Made by a program: the position numbers and the translations under genes
Origin: Niastella soli
GTDB taxonomy: Bacteria > Bacteroidota > Bacteroidia > Chitinophagales > Chitinophagaceae
Direction of reading: 5' to 3'
DNA length: 64,000 nucleotides
Assembly: GCF_017742245.1 (NCBI RefSeq)
Contig: NZ_JAGHKO010000001.1
Coordinates: 310,001-374,000 of the forward strand
Shown here: positions 7,783 through 15,304 of the stretch, one piece after another
Position numbering within the stretch: the first letter of the stretch is position 1
How the letters are laid out: every line of letters begins with the position of its first letter
Notes under the pieces: model-generated
Seen by the model: the letters and a program-made list of their open reading frames with translations, nothing else
The model's database searches: none
Told to the model about the DNA's origin: nothing

Positions 7783-9318
7783 ATGATCAAACACCTTCGA
7801 CAACTGCTTGTTGTTTCGACCGCTATTGTACTGGCATCAGGTTTTCAGCCACCAGCCGGTAAATGGAACTCAAAATTTGTGACCCTCGCCGCTAATGGAA
7901 CATTGCAATACCATGCCGACGAAAAAGGAAATACCCTGCCCGATTTCAGTCGCGTAGGTTATTACCAGGGTGACCAGGCCATTCCCACTATACCTGTTGT
8001 AAAAACCATTTCAGCAGGTGACGATAATAGCCAGGCTATCATCCAGGACGCCATCGACGAAGTTTCTAAAAGAACACCGGACAACAATGGTTTCCGCGGC
8101 GCCATTTTATTAAAGAAAGGGACCTACAAGATCCCGGGCACCATCCGCATCAGCGCCAGCGGCATCGTGCTGCGTGGTGAAGGCGATGGGGAGAACGACA
8201 CCAAATTAATTGCCACCGGAAACACCCAACGGTCGTTGATCTATATTTCCGGTACCGGAAATTTTGAAGAACAACCCAACACCCGCGTAGCTATCACCGA
8301 TGCCTATGTTCCTACCGGCGCCACCTCCTTCCAGGTAGAATCGGCCGCCAGCTTCAAGGCGGGGGATAAAGTTATTTTATTCCGCCCGGGCACTGAAGCC
8401 TGGATAAAAGACCTGAAAATGGACGCCATCGATGCCCGCGACGGTACCAAACAATGGCAACCAAAAGAATATGACCTGCGTTATGAACGCATCGTTACAA
8501 AAGTGCAGGGCAATACCATTACCCTCGACAACCCCGTTGTTATGTCACTGGAAAAACAATATGGTGGCGGTTTTATTTATAAATACAGTTTCAATGGCCG
8601 GTTGGCGAAAGTGGGTATTGAGCAATTGCGCTGTGAATCTTCTTACGATAAAGACACCTCTGAAGACCATGGCTGGACAGCCATTCAATTTAATAAAATT
8701 GAGAACGGCTGGGTGCGCAATGTAACCTCCCGTTATTTTGGGTATGCCTGTGTTCATATGGATGACCTGGCTAAATGGATCACCGTGACCGACAGTCGCT
8801 GTCTTGATGCCAAATCACAAATAACCGGGGGTCGCCGCTACTCATTTAATAATGACGGACAACAGAACCTGGTCATGAACTGCCAAACCACCGAAGGCCG
8901 TCATGATTATGTTACCGGTGCCCGCGTTTGCGGTCCGAACGTTTTTTACAATTGCACTTCCAAACAAACACATGCCGATATTGGTCCGCATCACCGCTGG
9001 GCTTCAGGCACCCTGTATGATAATATTGATACTGATGGTGAAATAAACATCCAGGACCGTGGTAACTGGGGCAGTGGTCATGGCTGGGCCGGTGTTACGC
9101 AAGTATTGTGGAACTGTACTGTTAAACGCGCGGCCGTACAAAGCCCCTGGGCTAATGGAAAAAATTATTGTATTGGATTGAAAGGCGGCAAATATGAAGG
9201 CAGACTGAAAGGCCGGCCTGATGGAGAATGGGAAGGACAGAATAAAGAGGGTTTGGAACCGGGGTCACTTTATATGATACAGCTGAAGGCGAGAAAGGCA
9301 ATGGGAAATGGGCAATAG
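7783..9318 (+). CDS. Secreted right-handed beta-helix protein, probable polysaccharide-active enzyme
   Basis: 511 aa with an export signal. From about residue 65 (DDNSQAIIQDAIDEVSKR) the protein has the pectate-lyase-superfamily layout: an NXXAI-type start, then short turns of a parallel beta-helix with many Asn/Gly/Cys, including GWTAIQFNKIENGWVRNVT and QNLVMNCQTTEGRHDY. I cannot assign a PL or GH family. The context (AraC gene 21 bp upstream, pectin-type locus) argues for a lyase or hydrolase on uronate-containing glycan. The last residues (RKAMGNGQ) and the TAG stop are encoded inside the heptad array 9293-9368, so the original C-terminus may have been overwritten. Confidence 0.8.
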   Translation: MIKHLRQLLVVSTAIVLASGFQPPAGKWNSKFVTLAANGTLQYHADEKGNTLPDFSRVGYYQGDQAIPTIPVVKTISAGDDNSQAIIQDAIDEVSKRTPDNNGFRGAILLKKGTYKIPGTIRISASGIVLRGEGDGENDTKLIATGNTQRSLIYISGTGNFEEQPNTRVAITDAYVPTGATSFQVESAASFKAGDKVILFRPGTEAWIKDLKMDAIDARDGTKQWQPKEYDLRYERIVTKVQGNTITLDNPVVMSLEKQYGGGFIYKYSFNGRLAKVGIEQLRCESSYDKDTSEDHGWTAIQFNKIENGWVRNVTSRYFGYACVHMDDLAKWITVTDSRCLDAKSQITGGRRYSFNNDGQQNLVMNCQTTEGRHDYVTGARVCGPNVFYNCTSKQTHADIGPHHRWASGTLYDNIDTDGEINIQDRGNWGSGHGWAGVTQVLWNCTVKRAAVQSPWANGKNYCIGLKGGKYEGRLKGRPDGEWEGQNKEGLEPGSLYMIQLKARKAMGNGQ

Positions 9319-9368
9319 GCAATGGGGGCAGACGGCAAACGGCAAACGGCAGACGGCAAACGGCAAAC
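9293..9368 (+). repeat. Heptad array overrunning the 3' end of the beta-helix gene
   Basis: Eleven consecutive 7-bp units in one register. Units 9293-9327 are GAAAGGC, AATGGGA, AATGGGC, AATAGGC and AATGGGG; 9328-9368 is a GCAGACG/GCAAACG run of almost six units. The TAG stop of the upstream gene (9316-9318) lies inside the AATAGGC unit. Confidence 0.85.
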
Positions 9369-9397
9369 AATGTCGTTTTGTTAAGCGAAATGGAGAG

Positions 9398-9452
9398 CTA
9401 AATCCTCCCGATGCCCCATCCCTACCTCCCGCTTTGCGGGAGGATTCCTTAA
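9398..9452. repeat. Hairpin-forming intergenic repeat (CCTCCCGC/GCGGGAGG)
   Basis: CCTCCCGC TTT GCGGGAGG forms a perfect 8-bp stem near 9425-9444, and AATCCTCCCG just upstream can pair with the same 3' arm, giving two alternative folds. A related CCCCTACCTC...GG-rich hairpin lies at about 16616-16642. It looks like a dispersed intergenic repeat. Confidence 0.5.
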
Positions 9453-9495
9453 AACCAGCATTTACAAAAAGACATTGAATCGGCAATTTTGCAAT

Positions 9496-9538
9496 AAAAA
9501 AGGTGGGTTATCCTCCAATAGGGTAACCCACCTTTTTT
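9496..9538. terminator. Bidirectional intrinsic terminator
   Basis: AAAAAAGGTGGGTTA (9496-9510) and TAACCCACCTTTTTT (9524-9538) are perfectly complementary. There is a T-run on either strand, so the stem serves both the plus-strand beta-helix gene and the convergent YhcH-family gene. Confidence 0.88.
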
Positions 9539-9562
9539 ATTGTAACTTCTAACAGCAATTTA

Positions 9563-10177
9563 TTAACTAGCTGCTCTTACTTTAATCACCAGCTTTTTCA
9601 CAACCTTATTTCCACCAGGCGTAATATTGGGTCTATGCGCCTCACCGGGAAAAAAGATAATGAACGTGCCGCCAGGTATTACATAGAATTTTCCGGGCGC
9701 CGTATAATTGGCTACGTCTTTTGTTTCGTCATAAGGGCGGGTGGTGGAAGTTACTTCTGCCACGGGCCATTTACCCATTTTCTCTTCACCTACCAACACA
9801 CATTGTACATCAATGTACTTGCGATGCGATTCCCAATTGGTTTTATCAAAATCCTTGCTGGGGTCTTCCGTTACAGAGGCAAAAACATTGTCGCCATCGA
9901 TGGGATATTTTCCTTTAGCTATTGTTTGCAGGTTCTGCTCTTTCAAAAAAGCAAATGCTTTGTCCCAATATGTTTTATTAATGCGGTACTGACGGGCAAA
10001 CTCTTCTTTATTGATTGATTTATGCGGCTTCAGCGGCGCGCCATTCAACCATTCTTTTTTCTTGAACCATTTTTCTGCTTTCTTCTTTGTAATCACTGTA
10101 TCTGCTCCTGTTTGGGCATTTACAAAAACAACTGAAAAGGCAACTAATAAGAAAGACAAAAGGAATCCTTTTTTCAT
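9563..10177 (-). CDS. YhcH/YjgK/YiaL family protein with signal peptide
   Basis: 204 aa from ATG 10177 (MKKGFLLSFLLVAFSVVFVNA signal). The upstream reading from 10243 adds 22 residues and no signal. The mature part matches the YhcH/YjgK/YiaL (DUF386) cupin-like family: ESHRKYIDVQCVLVGEEKMG, FIIFFPGEAHRPNITPGG and VVKKLVIKV. Members accompany sialate, uronate and other sugar-acid pathways, and some are proposed sugar isomerases or anomerases; metal-binding His/Glu residues are visible. Export to the periplasm is less common for the family. It is the last gene of the minus-strand glycan cluster and shares a terminator with the convergent gene. Confidence 0.88.
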   Translation of the reverse strand: MKKGFLLSFLLVAFSVVFVNAQTGADTVITKKKAEKWFKKKEWLNGAPLKPHKSINKEEFARQYRINKTYWDKAFAFLKEQNLQTIAKGKYPIDGDNVFASVTEDPSKDFDKTNWESHRKYIDVQCVLVGEEKMGKWPVAEVTSTTRPYDETKDVANYTAPGKFYVIPGGTFIIFFPGEAHRPNITPGGNKVVKKLVIKVRAAS

Positions 10178-10210
10178 ACGCGGAGAAATTATATAGGTGT
10201 AAATATAAGC

Positions 10211-10245
10211 AAATGTGCCACCCTGCTGAACAGGATGGCACATTT
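10211..10245 (-). terminator. Strong hairpin between a GH29 gene and the YhcH-family gene
   Basis: AAATGTGCCACCCTG (10211-10225) and CAGGATGGCACATTT (10231-10245) pair at 14 of 15 positions with a 5-nt loop. The downstream minus-strand sequence is T-rich but lacks a clean T-run, so it may be an attenuator or mRNA-stabilising stem rather than a full terminator. Confidence 0.5.
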
Positions 10246-10254
10246 TAATAAGCA

Positions 10255-10404
10255 GACCTGTAAGAGCTTGTCCGCCTGTGGCGGATGCATCATTTGAGCT
10301 TGAAAACGTATTAGGTGTATTTGACAGGTCTGAGCCTGACTTGACCTATCAGGACCGCTCACACCCACTGACTGTTCAAGCTCAGATGGCGAACCTTACA
10401 GGTC
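10255..10404. repeat. Palindrome-ended element, copy 1 (150 bp)
   Basis: It is bounded by perfect 10-bp inverted ends GACCTGTAAG (10255-10264) and CTTACAGGTC (10395-10404). The interior carries ATCATTTGAGCTTGA near the left end and TTCAAGCTCAGATGG near the right. It ends 8 bp from the stop of the GH29 gene at 10413. Copies 2 and 3 are at 13249 and 21724. Confidence 0.75.
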
Positions 10405-10412
10405 AACATAAA

Positions 10413-11834
10413 TTACAACCCACTGGCGCCAGCACCGGTAAATCGTTTGTCAGCCACGGCTCCCTTTACTTGCAGTTTTATTACTGTGGCAATTTTATCA
10501 GGTGCCTGTTCAGGCAGCGTAATTACCAGCCCATCCTTTGAAGCAGTGGTGGCCAGCTTTTTACCACCAGCCAATAAAATTGCCGATGTAACGGGTTGGG
10601 ATAATCCCGGCACAGTCAGTTTTTTGTCGGCAGGCCAGTCAAATACGCTCAGGTATAATGTAGTATTCCCGTTCTGCTCTTTCTTGGTACAACGTCCCCA
10701 GGTCAAAGCAGGTAAAGGACTTGCTTTGGTACCATAAATAGCTTCGCCATTTACTTTCATCCAGGCGCCCACTTCTTTCAGCCGACTGATACTTTCATCG
10801 GGGAAGGTTCCATCGGCCTTGGGACCGACATTCAATAAATAATTGCCGCCTTTGGAGGCTATGTCTAACAGATTCCTGATAATGGTTTCTGTATTCTTCC
10901 AGTTGTGGTCATCCTTTTTGAAACCCCAGGTGCCGTTCATGGTCATGCAGGTTTCCCAATCTTTACCATCCAGCTCGCTTTCCTTGGGAATTCTTTGCTC
11001 TGGAGTTTTATAATCACCCGGAAAGTTGGGGCGTTTTAACCGGTCGTTGGTGATGATATTGGGTTGTAACGCCAATGTTGCATTTAATTTCTCCGCAAAC
11101 TCATCGGTCATACCGGTAGGGGTATCCCACCACAACACCGCCACATCGCCATAATTGGTCAGCAATTCCTTTACCTGTGGAACTGCTACTTCATCGATGT
11201 ACTGTGCCATGGTTTTGGTGGTTTGTGCGGGGTCCCAATGGCCTTCATGTGCTTTAGTATATTCGTCTATTTTGGAGGAATCAGGATTGGCCCAGCCTTC
11301 ACTGGTGGCCTTGCGGGCAGCTGCGCCACCCGGGTTATTCCAGTCTTGCGCCTGTGAATAATAGAAGCCCAGTTTAATGCCATATTTACGACAGGCCTCC
11401 GCCAATGGTTTCAACAGGTCTTTGCCATAAGGCGTGGCATCCACCATATTCCACTTGCTGGCGTTTGATTTAAACAAAGCAAACCCATCGTGGTGTTTGG
11501 CGGTGATCACCATGTATTTCATCCCTGCCTCTTTGGCCATTTTCACCCAGGCGTCGGCATCATATTTAACCGGATCGAACTGTTTGGCAAATTCCTGGTA
11601 ATCGGCCACCGGAATTTTTCCCCGGTTCATGATCCATTCGCCAATGCGGTTAATGGCCTGACCGTTGTAATACCCTGCCGGCACAGCATATACCCCCCAG
11701 TGAATAAACATGCCGAAACGGGCTTCGCGCCACCATTCCATGCGTTTGTCGCGCGACTCCTTTGCAGCTGTTTGCGCAAATGAAGTATGCAACAAACAAC
11801 AAAACAACACCCATGCAGCAACTACTTTTTTCAT
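10413..11834 (-). CDS. Alpha-L-fucosidase, GH29
   Basis: 473 aa with a cleavable signal peptide ending HTSFAQ. GH29 features are clear: WWREARFGMFIHWGVYAVPA at residues 34-53, ITAKHHDGFALF at 110-121, and the catalytic nucleophile Asp237 in LWWDTPTG. The barrel is followed by the usual beta-sandwich with NYLLNVGPKADGTF. It releases terminal alpha-L-fucose from oligosaccharides in the periplasm or at the surface. It follows the GH88 gene in the same direction. The acid/base residue of GH29 is poorly conserved and cannot be assigned. A second GH29 (13327-15189) has the same core plus a C-terminal extension. Confidence 0.95.
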   Translation of the reverse strand: MKKVVAAWVLFCCLLHTSFAQTAAKESRDKRMEWWREARFGMFIHWGVYAVPAGYYNGQAINRIGEWIMNRGKIPVADYQEFAKQFDPVKYDADAWVKMAKEAGMKYMVITAKHHDGFALFKSNASKWNMVDATPYGKDLLKPLAEACRKYGIKLGFYYSQAQDWNNPGGAAARKATSEGWANPDSSKIDEYTKAHEGHWDPAQTTKTMAQYIDEVAVPQVKELLTNYGDVAVLWWDTPTGMTDEFAEKLNATLALQPNIITNDRLKRPNFPGDYKTPEQRIPKESELDGKDWETCMTMNGTWGFKKDDHNWKNTETIIRNLLDIASKGGNYLLNVGPKADGTFPDESISRLKEVGAWMKVNGEAIYGTKASPLPALTWGRCTKKEQNGNTTLYLSVFDWPADKKLTVPGLSQPVTSAILLAGGKKLATTASKDGLVITLPEQAPDKIATVIKLQVKGAVADKRFTGAGASGL

Positions 11835-11959
11835 ATAGGCTTCTTTTTATGTGCAACTAACGAAATATTACACTCGTTACTTTACTATGAATCTACCAGG
11901 TATTCACTTATTTTACCATAAATGTATGAAGTACGAAGACTCCAAATTTTGAGATTTCC

Positions 11960-12022
11960 TACCTCTTACTTCTTACCTCCTACCTCCTTCCTCCTACTTC
12001 TTACTTCCTATTTCTTCATTCC
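11960..12022. repeat. Pyrimidine-rich heptad array overrunning the GH88 stop codon
   Basis: Nine consecutive 7-bp units in one register: TACCTCT, TACTTCT, TACCTCC, TACCTCC, TTCCTCC, TACTTCT, TACTTCC, TATTTCT, TCATTCC. The GH88 stop codon (12008-12010 on the minus strand) falls inside the array, so the last codons of that gene are array-derived. Confidence 0.85.
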
Positions 12023-13192
12023 CTCCTTTGATCTTATCAGCGCCTCCAGGTAATAATAATCGGCATAGTTCAGCGGCACATCCACTTCGCTATTGGCAGG
12101 TTTGGAACCAGTGCTATGCAACAGAATAAAACCTTTGTTCTCGCCTATGGGTGAACGATAATGATTGGTCAGGTTTTGCAGAATGGTATTGGCTACCGTG
12201 AGGTATTCTTTTTTATTCTTGCTGTATTCAGCCAACTCGAACAAACCGGAGGCAATCACTGCTGCTGCGGATGCATCGCGTGGTTCGTTGGGGATACCAG
12301 GCGCATTAAAATCCCAGTAAGGGATTTTATCAGCAGGCAAATTCGGATGGTTAAAAATGAATTTGGCTACGTTTTCTGCCTGACGCAGATAAGCCACATT
12401 TTTTGTTTCGCGGTAACACATAGTATAACCATATAATGCCCAGGCCTGTCCACGTGCCCAGGCGCTTTCGTCGGCATAGCCCTGGTGCGTATTTCTTTTT
12501 ACCACCTTGCCGGTTACGGTATCATAATCCACTACGTGATACGAACTGTAATCCGGGCGGAAATGATTTTTCATAGTGGTGTTGGCGTGGCTCACCGCTA
12601 TTTTATAAAACGATGAATCACCGGAAAGCCGGGTTGCAGCAAACAACAATTCGAGGTTCATCATATTGTCGATGATCACGGGATAGCCCCATTGCTCTTT
12701 GTGGTGGTCCCATGAACGAATGCAACCTACTTTCGGGTTAAAGCGGGTTGATAATGTTTTGGCCGATTGAATGATCACGTCTTTGTAGGCAGCGTTTTTT
12801 GTATACTTGTAACCGGTGCCATAACTGCAGTATATTTTAAAACCCATGTCATGGGTACCGCCATTGAATTTTTCCTTTTCTTCCCGTGCAGTAAACTCTT
12901 CTGCTTTTGCTTTCCACTCTGATCTATGGGAGGCTCTATACAACATCCATAATTCACCGGCAAAAAAACCACTGGTCCAGTCTTTGGCAGGCACGAGTTT
13001 CAATTTTCCATTCTCCAGGGTACGCGGCGATACCAGGTCGGTATTGTTTCCTCTTTCCTCGGCAATACTGGCAAGCATTACCTCGGTTTGTTTATAGGCA
13101 TCTACAAATACAGTCGGCACGTTTACCTTTTGCGCCTGTGACAGTAATCCTACAGCCAACAATGCAACTGTTCCACCAAGTTTTTTATACAT
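12008..13192 (-). CDS. Unsaturated glucuronyl/rhamnogalacturonyl hydrolase, GH88
   Basis: 394 aa with a short signal peptide. The GH88 fold is an (alpha/alpha)6 barrel. The two catalytic Asp regions are visible as GTHDMGFKIYCSYG (equivalent to D88 of UGL) and VIIDNMMNLELLF (equivalent to D149); ESAWARGQAWALYGYT is the other family signature. The enzyme hydrates the 4,5-unsaturated uronic acid left at the non-reducing end by lyases, opening it to a keto-uronate. This implies a lyase acting earlier, for which the alginate-lyase-like and beta-helix proteins nearby are candidates. The C-terminal EGMKK is encoded inside a heptad array. Confidence 0.93.
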   Translation of the reverse strand: MYKKLGGTVALLAVGLLSQAQKVNVPTVFVDAYKQTEVMLASIAEERGNNTDLVSPRTLENGKLKLVPAKDWTSGFFAGELWMLYRASHRSEWKAKAEEFTAREEKEKFNGGTHDMGFKIYCSYGTGYKYTKNAAYKDVIIQSAKTLSTRFNPKVGCIRSWDHHKEQWGYPVIIDNMMNLELLFAATRLSGDSSFYKIAVSHANTTMKNHFRPDYSSYHVVDYDTVTGKVVKRNTHQGYADESAWARGQAWALYGYTMCYRETKNVAYLRQAENVAKFIFNHPNLPADKIPYWDFNAPGIPNEPRDASAAAVIASGLFELAEYSKNKKEYLTVANTILQNLTNHYRSPIGENKGFILLHSTGSKPANSEVDVPLNYADYYYLEALIRSKEGMKK

Positions 13193-13248
13193 TCTTATGG
13201 GTTTTCTATGTGTTATTTATCAATATCATTCCGCCAACTTCCGGAGTT

Positions 13249-13310
13249 GACCTGTCAGGTTCACTTGAACCCACTGCCTGGGCCAACTCAAATGATGAAC
13301 CTTACAGGTC
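13249..13310. repeat. Palindrome-ended element, copy 2 (62 bp)
   Basis: The ends GACCTGTCAGGTTCA (13249-13263) and TGAACCTTACAGGTC (13296-13310) pair at 14 of 15 positions. It contains CTCAAATGATG, the inverse of the CATCATTTGAG in copies 1 and 3. It lies 16 bp beyond the stop of the GH29 gene at 13327, in the same relative position as copy 1. Confidence 0.75.
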
Positions 13311-13326
13311 ACCGCCTACCATGGCT

Positions 13327-15189
13327 TTATTTAGCCAATAATTGTAATTCCAACAACTTCATCAATTCGCCCTTTTCTATAGAAACAGGTTTAATGATCA
13401 GTTCATGAGTACCGGCAGGCAATTCAATGGTATCCATATTTTCCATTGTAAACACTTTTGTATCGGGCCCGCTGCCGGTTATTTTTATTTCCTTTGAATG
13501 ACTGCCGGTTTGTAATACAAAAGACCCGCCATTTCCTTCTCCAGCAAGATATTTCATATTTATGGTAAACGTAACCGGTTTTGTGGTGCGGAAGGTCCAG
13601 CTCAACCATTGGGTATTCGACTTCCAGTTCTGCACATAATATTTACCGGTCTTGCCATCACCATACCCCAGTTTTTCACCATGTAATTGCGCATCAAATG
13701 CCAGCAACTGTTGCTCGGGGATATTGGCTGAAAATACCCGGACAGGATCTGTTTTTAATGGAGCTGTTAACTCAATAGCTATTACCGTGTTCAGGGTATC
13801 GGGCATTTTTGCCGGCAGATCGATCACCACATCGTTTGCATTTACCCGGTTTGCGGTCAATGCTTTTTTACTGGCAAGCAGCCGCACCTTACCGAAAGCA
13901 CTCTGTAACCCGCCTACGTATAACTTATTATCCGCTGGCCAGTTGAATACATGCAAATAAAGGGCATTGCCTTTTAATGTAGAGACACCCCAGCTTTGCA
14001 GGGGCAATGGACTGGCCACTGTACCATAAACACTCTCGCCATTCTTCTCCATCCACGCGCCAATACCTTTTAAAATAGTCAGGTCTTTGCTATCGAAGGC
14101 ACCATCGCCTTTCGGACCAATATTCATTAACAGATTGCCGCCGCGAGAAGCAGCCTTGGCCAGCAGGTGCACAAAGGCGCCAACCGGTTTATGGCTGTTA
14201 TCGTACTTATGATAGCCGTACGATTCATTTGTTGTAGGTATGGCTTCCCAATCTCCTGTTACCGGGAAAAACTCCAGGGGTCGATCAGCTGTGTTTTTAT
14301 AATCACCGAAGCTCACTTCGGCACTTCTTGCCAACCGGCCATTTACTACCACATGGGTATCTACTTCGCGAATTGCCTTTAAGATGCGGATGTTTTCTGA
14401 CAAGGGTAATTTAGAAGGCGTATCGAACCACAAGATATCAGGATGATATTTTACCAGCAGCTCTTTTATTTGCGGGATCGCTTTTTCATTTACATATTTC
14501 TGAGCCTTGGGCAACAACTCCGGATGCACGTTAAACCAGTTTGTACCGCCATATAACCCTTTATCGCCACCGGGGTTACTATACTCCCAATCATTGCCCG
14601 GTGCATCGGGATGCTCCCAGTCGAACGCATGCGAATAATAAAACCCAAATTTGATCCCATATTTATGACAGGCTGCAGACAACTCAATCATGGGATCGCG
14701 TTTAAACGGAGTTTGTTGTACAATGTTAAAATCAGACACCTTTGTATCGAACATGGCAAACCCATCGTGGTGTTTGGAAGTGATGATCATATACTTCATA
14801 CCGGCTTCCTTTGCATGCCGCGCCCAGGCATCAGCATTGAATAATATGGGGTTGAACTGATGCGCCAATGCCAGGTAATCGGCCCTGGTGATCTTTTCTT
14901 TGCGCATCAGGTGTTCGGCATAGCCATCTACTTTTTTCCCTTTCCACTCGCCACCGGGCAATGAATAAACACCCCAGTGTATGAACATCCCAAAACGTGC
15001 CTGTTGCCACCAGGTTATACGTTCATCATGATTTTTCATGGAGGCAGTCCACCAACCGCTTACCGCTTCATCAATTGCTTGCTGATCGCGCTCCCGGCCA
15101 CGATTGAACATCTCCTTATCTTCATCTCCCTGAGAAAAAGTTTGTAATGAAATGAAGAAGCATATTAGTAGAGTTAGTTTACGTTTCAT
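13327..15189 (-). CDS. Alpha-L-fucosidase, GH29, with C-terminal accessory domain
   Basis: 620 aa with a signal peptide (TLLICFFISLQTFSQ). The GH29 core is evident from ITWWQQARFGMFIHWGVYSL at residues 58-77, ITSKHHDGFAMF at 136-147 and nucleophile Asp256 in ILWFDTPSK. After the usual beta-sandwich (NLLMNIGPKGDGAF), about 130 further residues include NTQWLSWTFRTTKPVTFTIN and AGTHELIIKP, resembling a small beta-sandwich carbohydrate-binding module. It may act on a fucosyl linkage different from that of its paralogue. It lies between the alginate-lyase-like gene and the GH88 gene. Confidence 0.94.
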   Translation of the reverse strand: MKRKLTLLICFFISLQTFSQGDEDKEMFNRGRERDQQAIDEAVSGWWTASMKNHDERITWWQQARFGMFIHWGVYSLPGGEWKGKKVDGYAEHLMRKEKITRADYLALAHQFNPILFNADAWARHAKEAGMKYMIITSKHHDGFAMFDTKVSDFNIVQQTPFKRDPMIELSAACHKYGIKFGFYYSHAFDWEHPDAPGNDWEYSNPGGDKGLYGGTNWFNVHPELLPKAQKYVNEKAIPQIKELLVKYHPDILWFDTPSKLPLSENIRILKAIREVDTHVVVNGRLARSAEVSFGDYKNTADRPLEFFPVTGDWEAIPTTNESYGYHKYDNSHKPVGAFVHLLAKAASRGGNLLMNIGPKGDGAFDSKDLTILKGIGAWMEKNGESVYGTVASPLPLQSWGVSTLKGNALYLHVFNWPADNKLYVGGLQSAFGKVRLLASKKALTANRVNANDVVIDLPAKMPDTLNTVIAIELTAPLKTDPVRVFSANIPEQQLLAFDAQLHGEKLGYGDGKTGKYYVQNWKSNTQWLSWTFRTTKPVTFTINMKYLAGEGNGGSFVLQTGSHSKEIKITGSGPDTKVFTMENMDTIELPAGTHELIIKPVSIEKGELMKLLELQLLAK

Positions 15190-15304
15190 TTTTGAGTTTC
15201 TTAGTTTGTTAGTTATTTAGTTTTTGAGTTATTAGGTTCTTTTATCTTTTTGTCCTCGCGCAAACTCACAACTAAAGAACTTAATAACTCAATAACTTTA
15301 AACC
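15190..15304. repeat. Quasi-periodic low-complexity spacer
   Basis: The 115-bp gap is built of TTAGTTT/TTATTAG-type words on its left half (15190-15240) and AACTTAA/TAACTCA/ATAACTT-type words on its right half (15265-15304), with roughly 7-bp spacing. The two halves are near inverse complements of each other. It ends at the stop codon of the upstream minus-strand gene. Confidence 0.55.

Noticed and set aside
9152-9486. Two overlapping minus-strand frames (72 and 73 aa) with FAVCRLPFAVCRLP repeats
   Set aside because: They are translations of the GCARACG array and of antisense beta-helix sequence.
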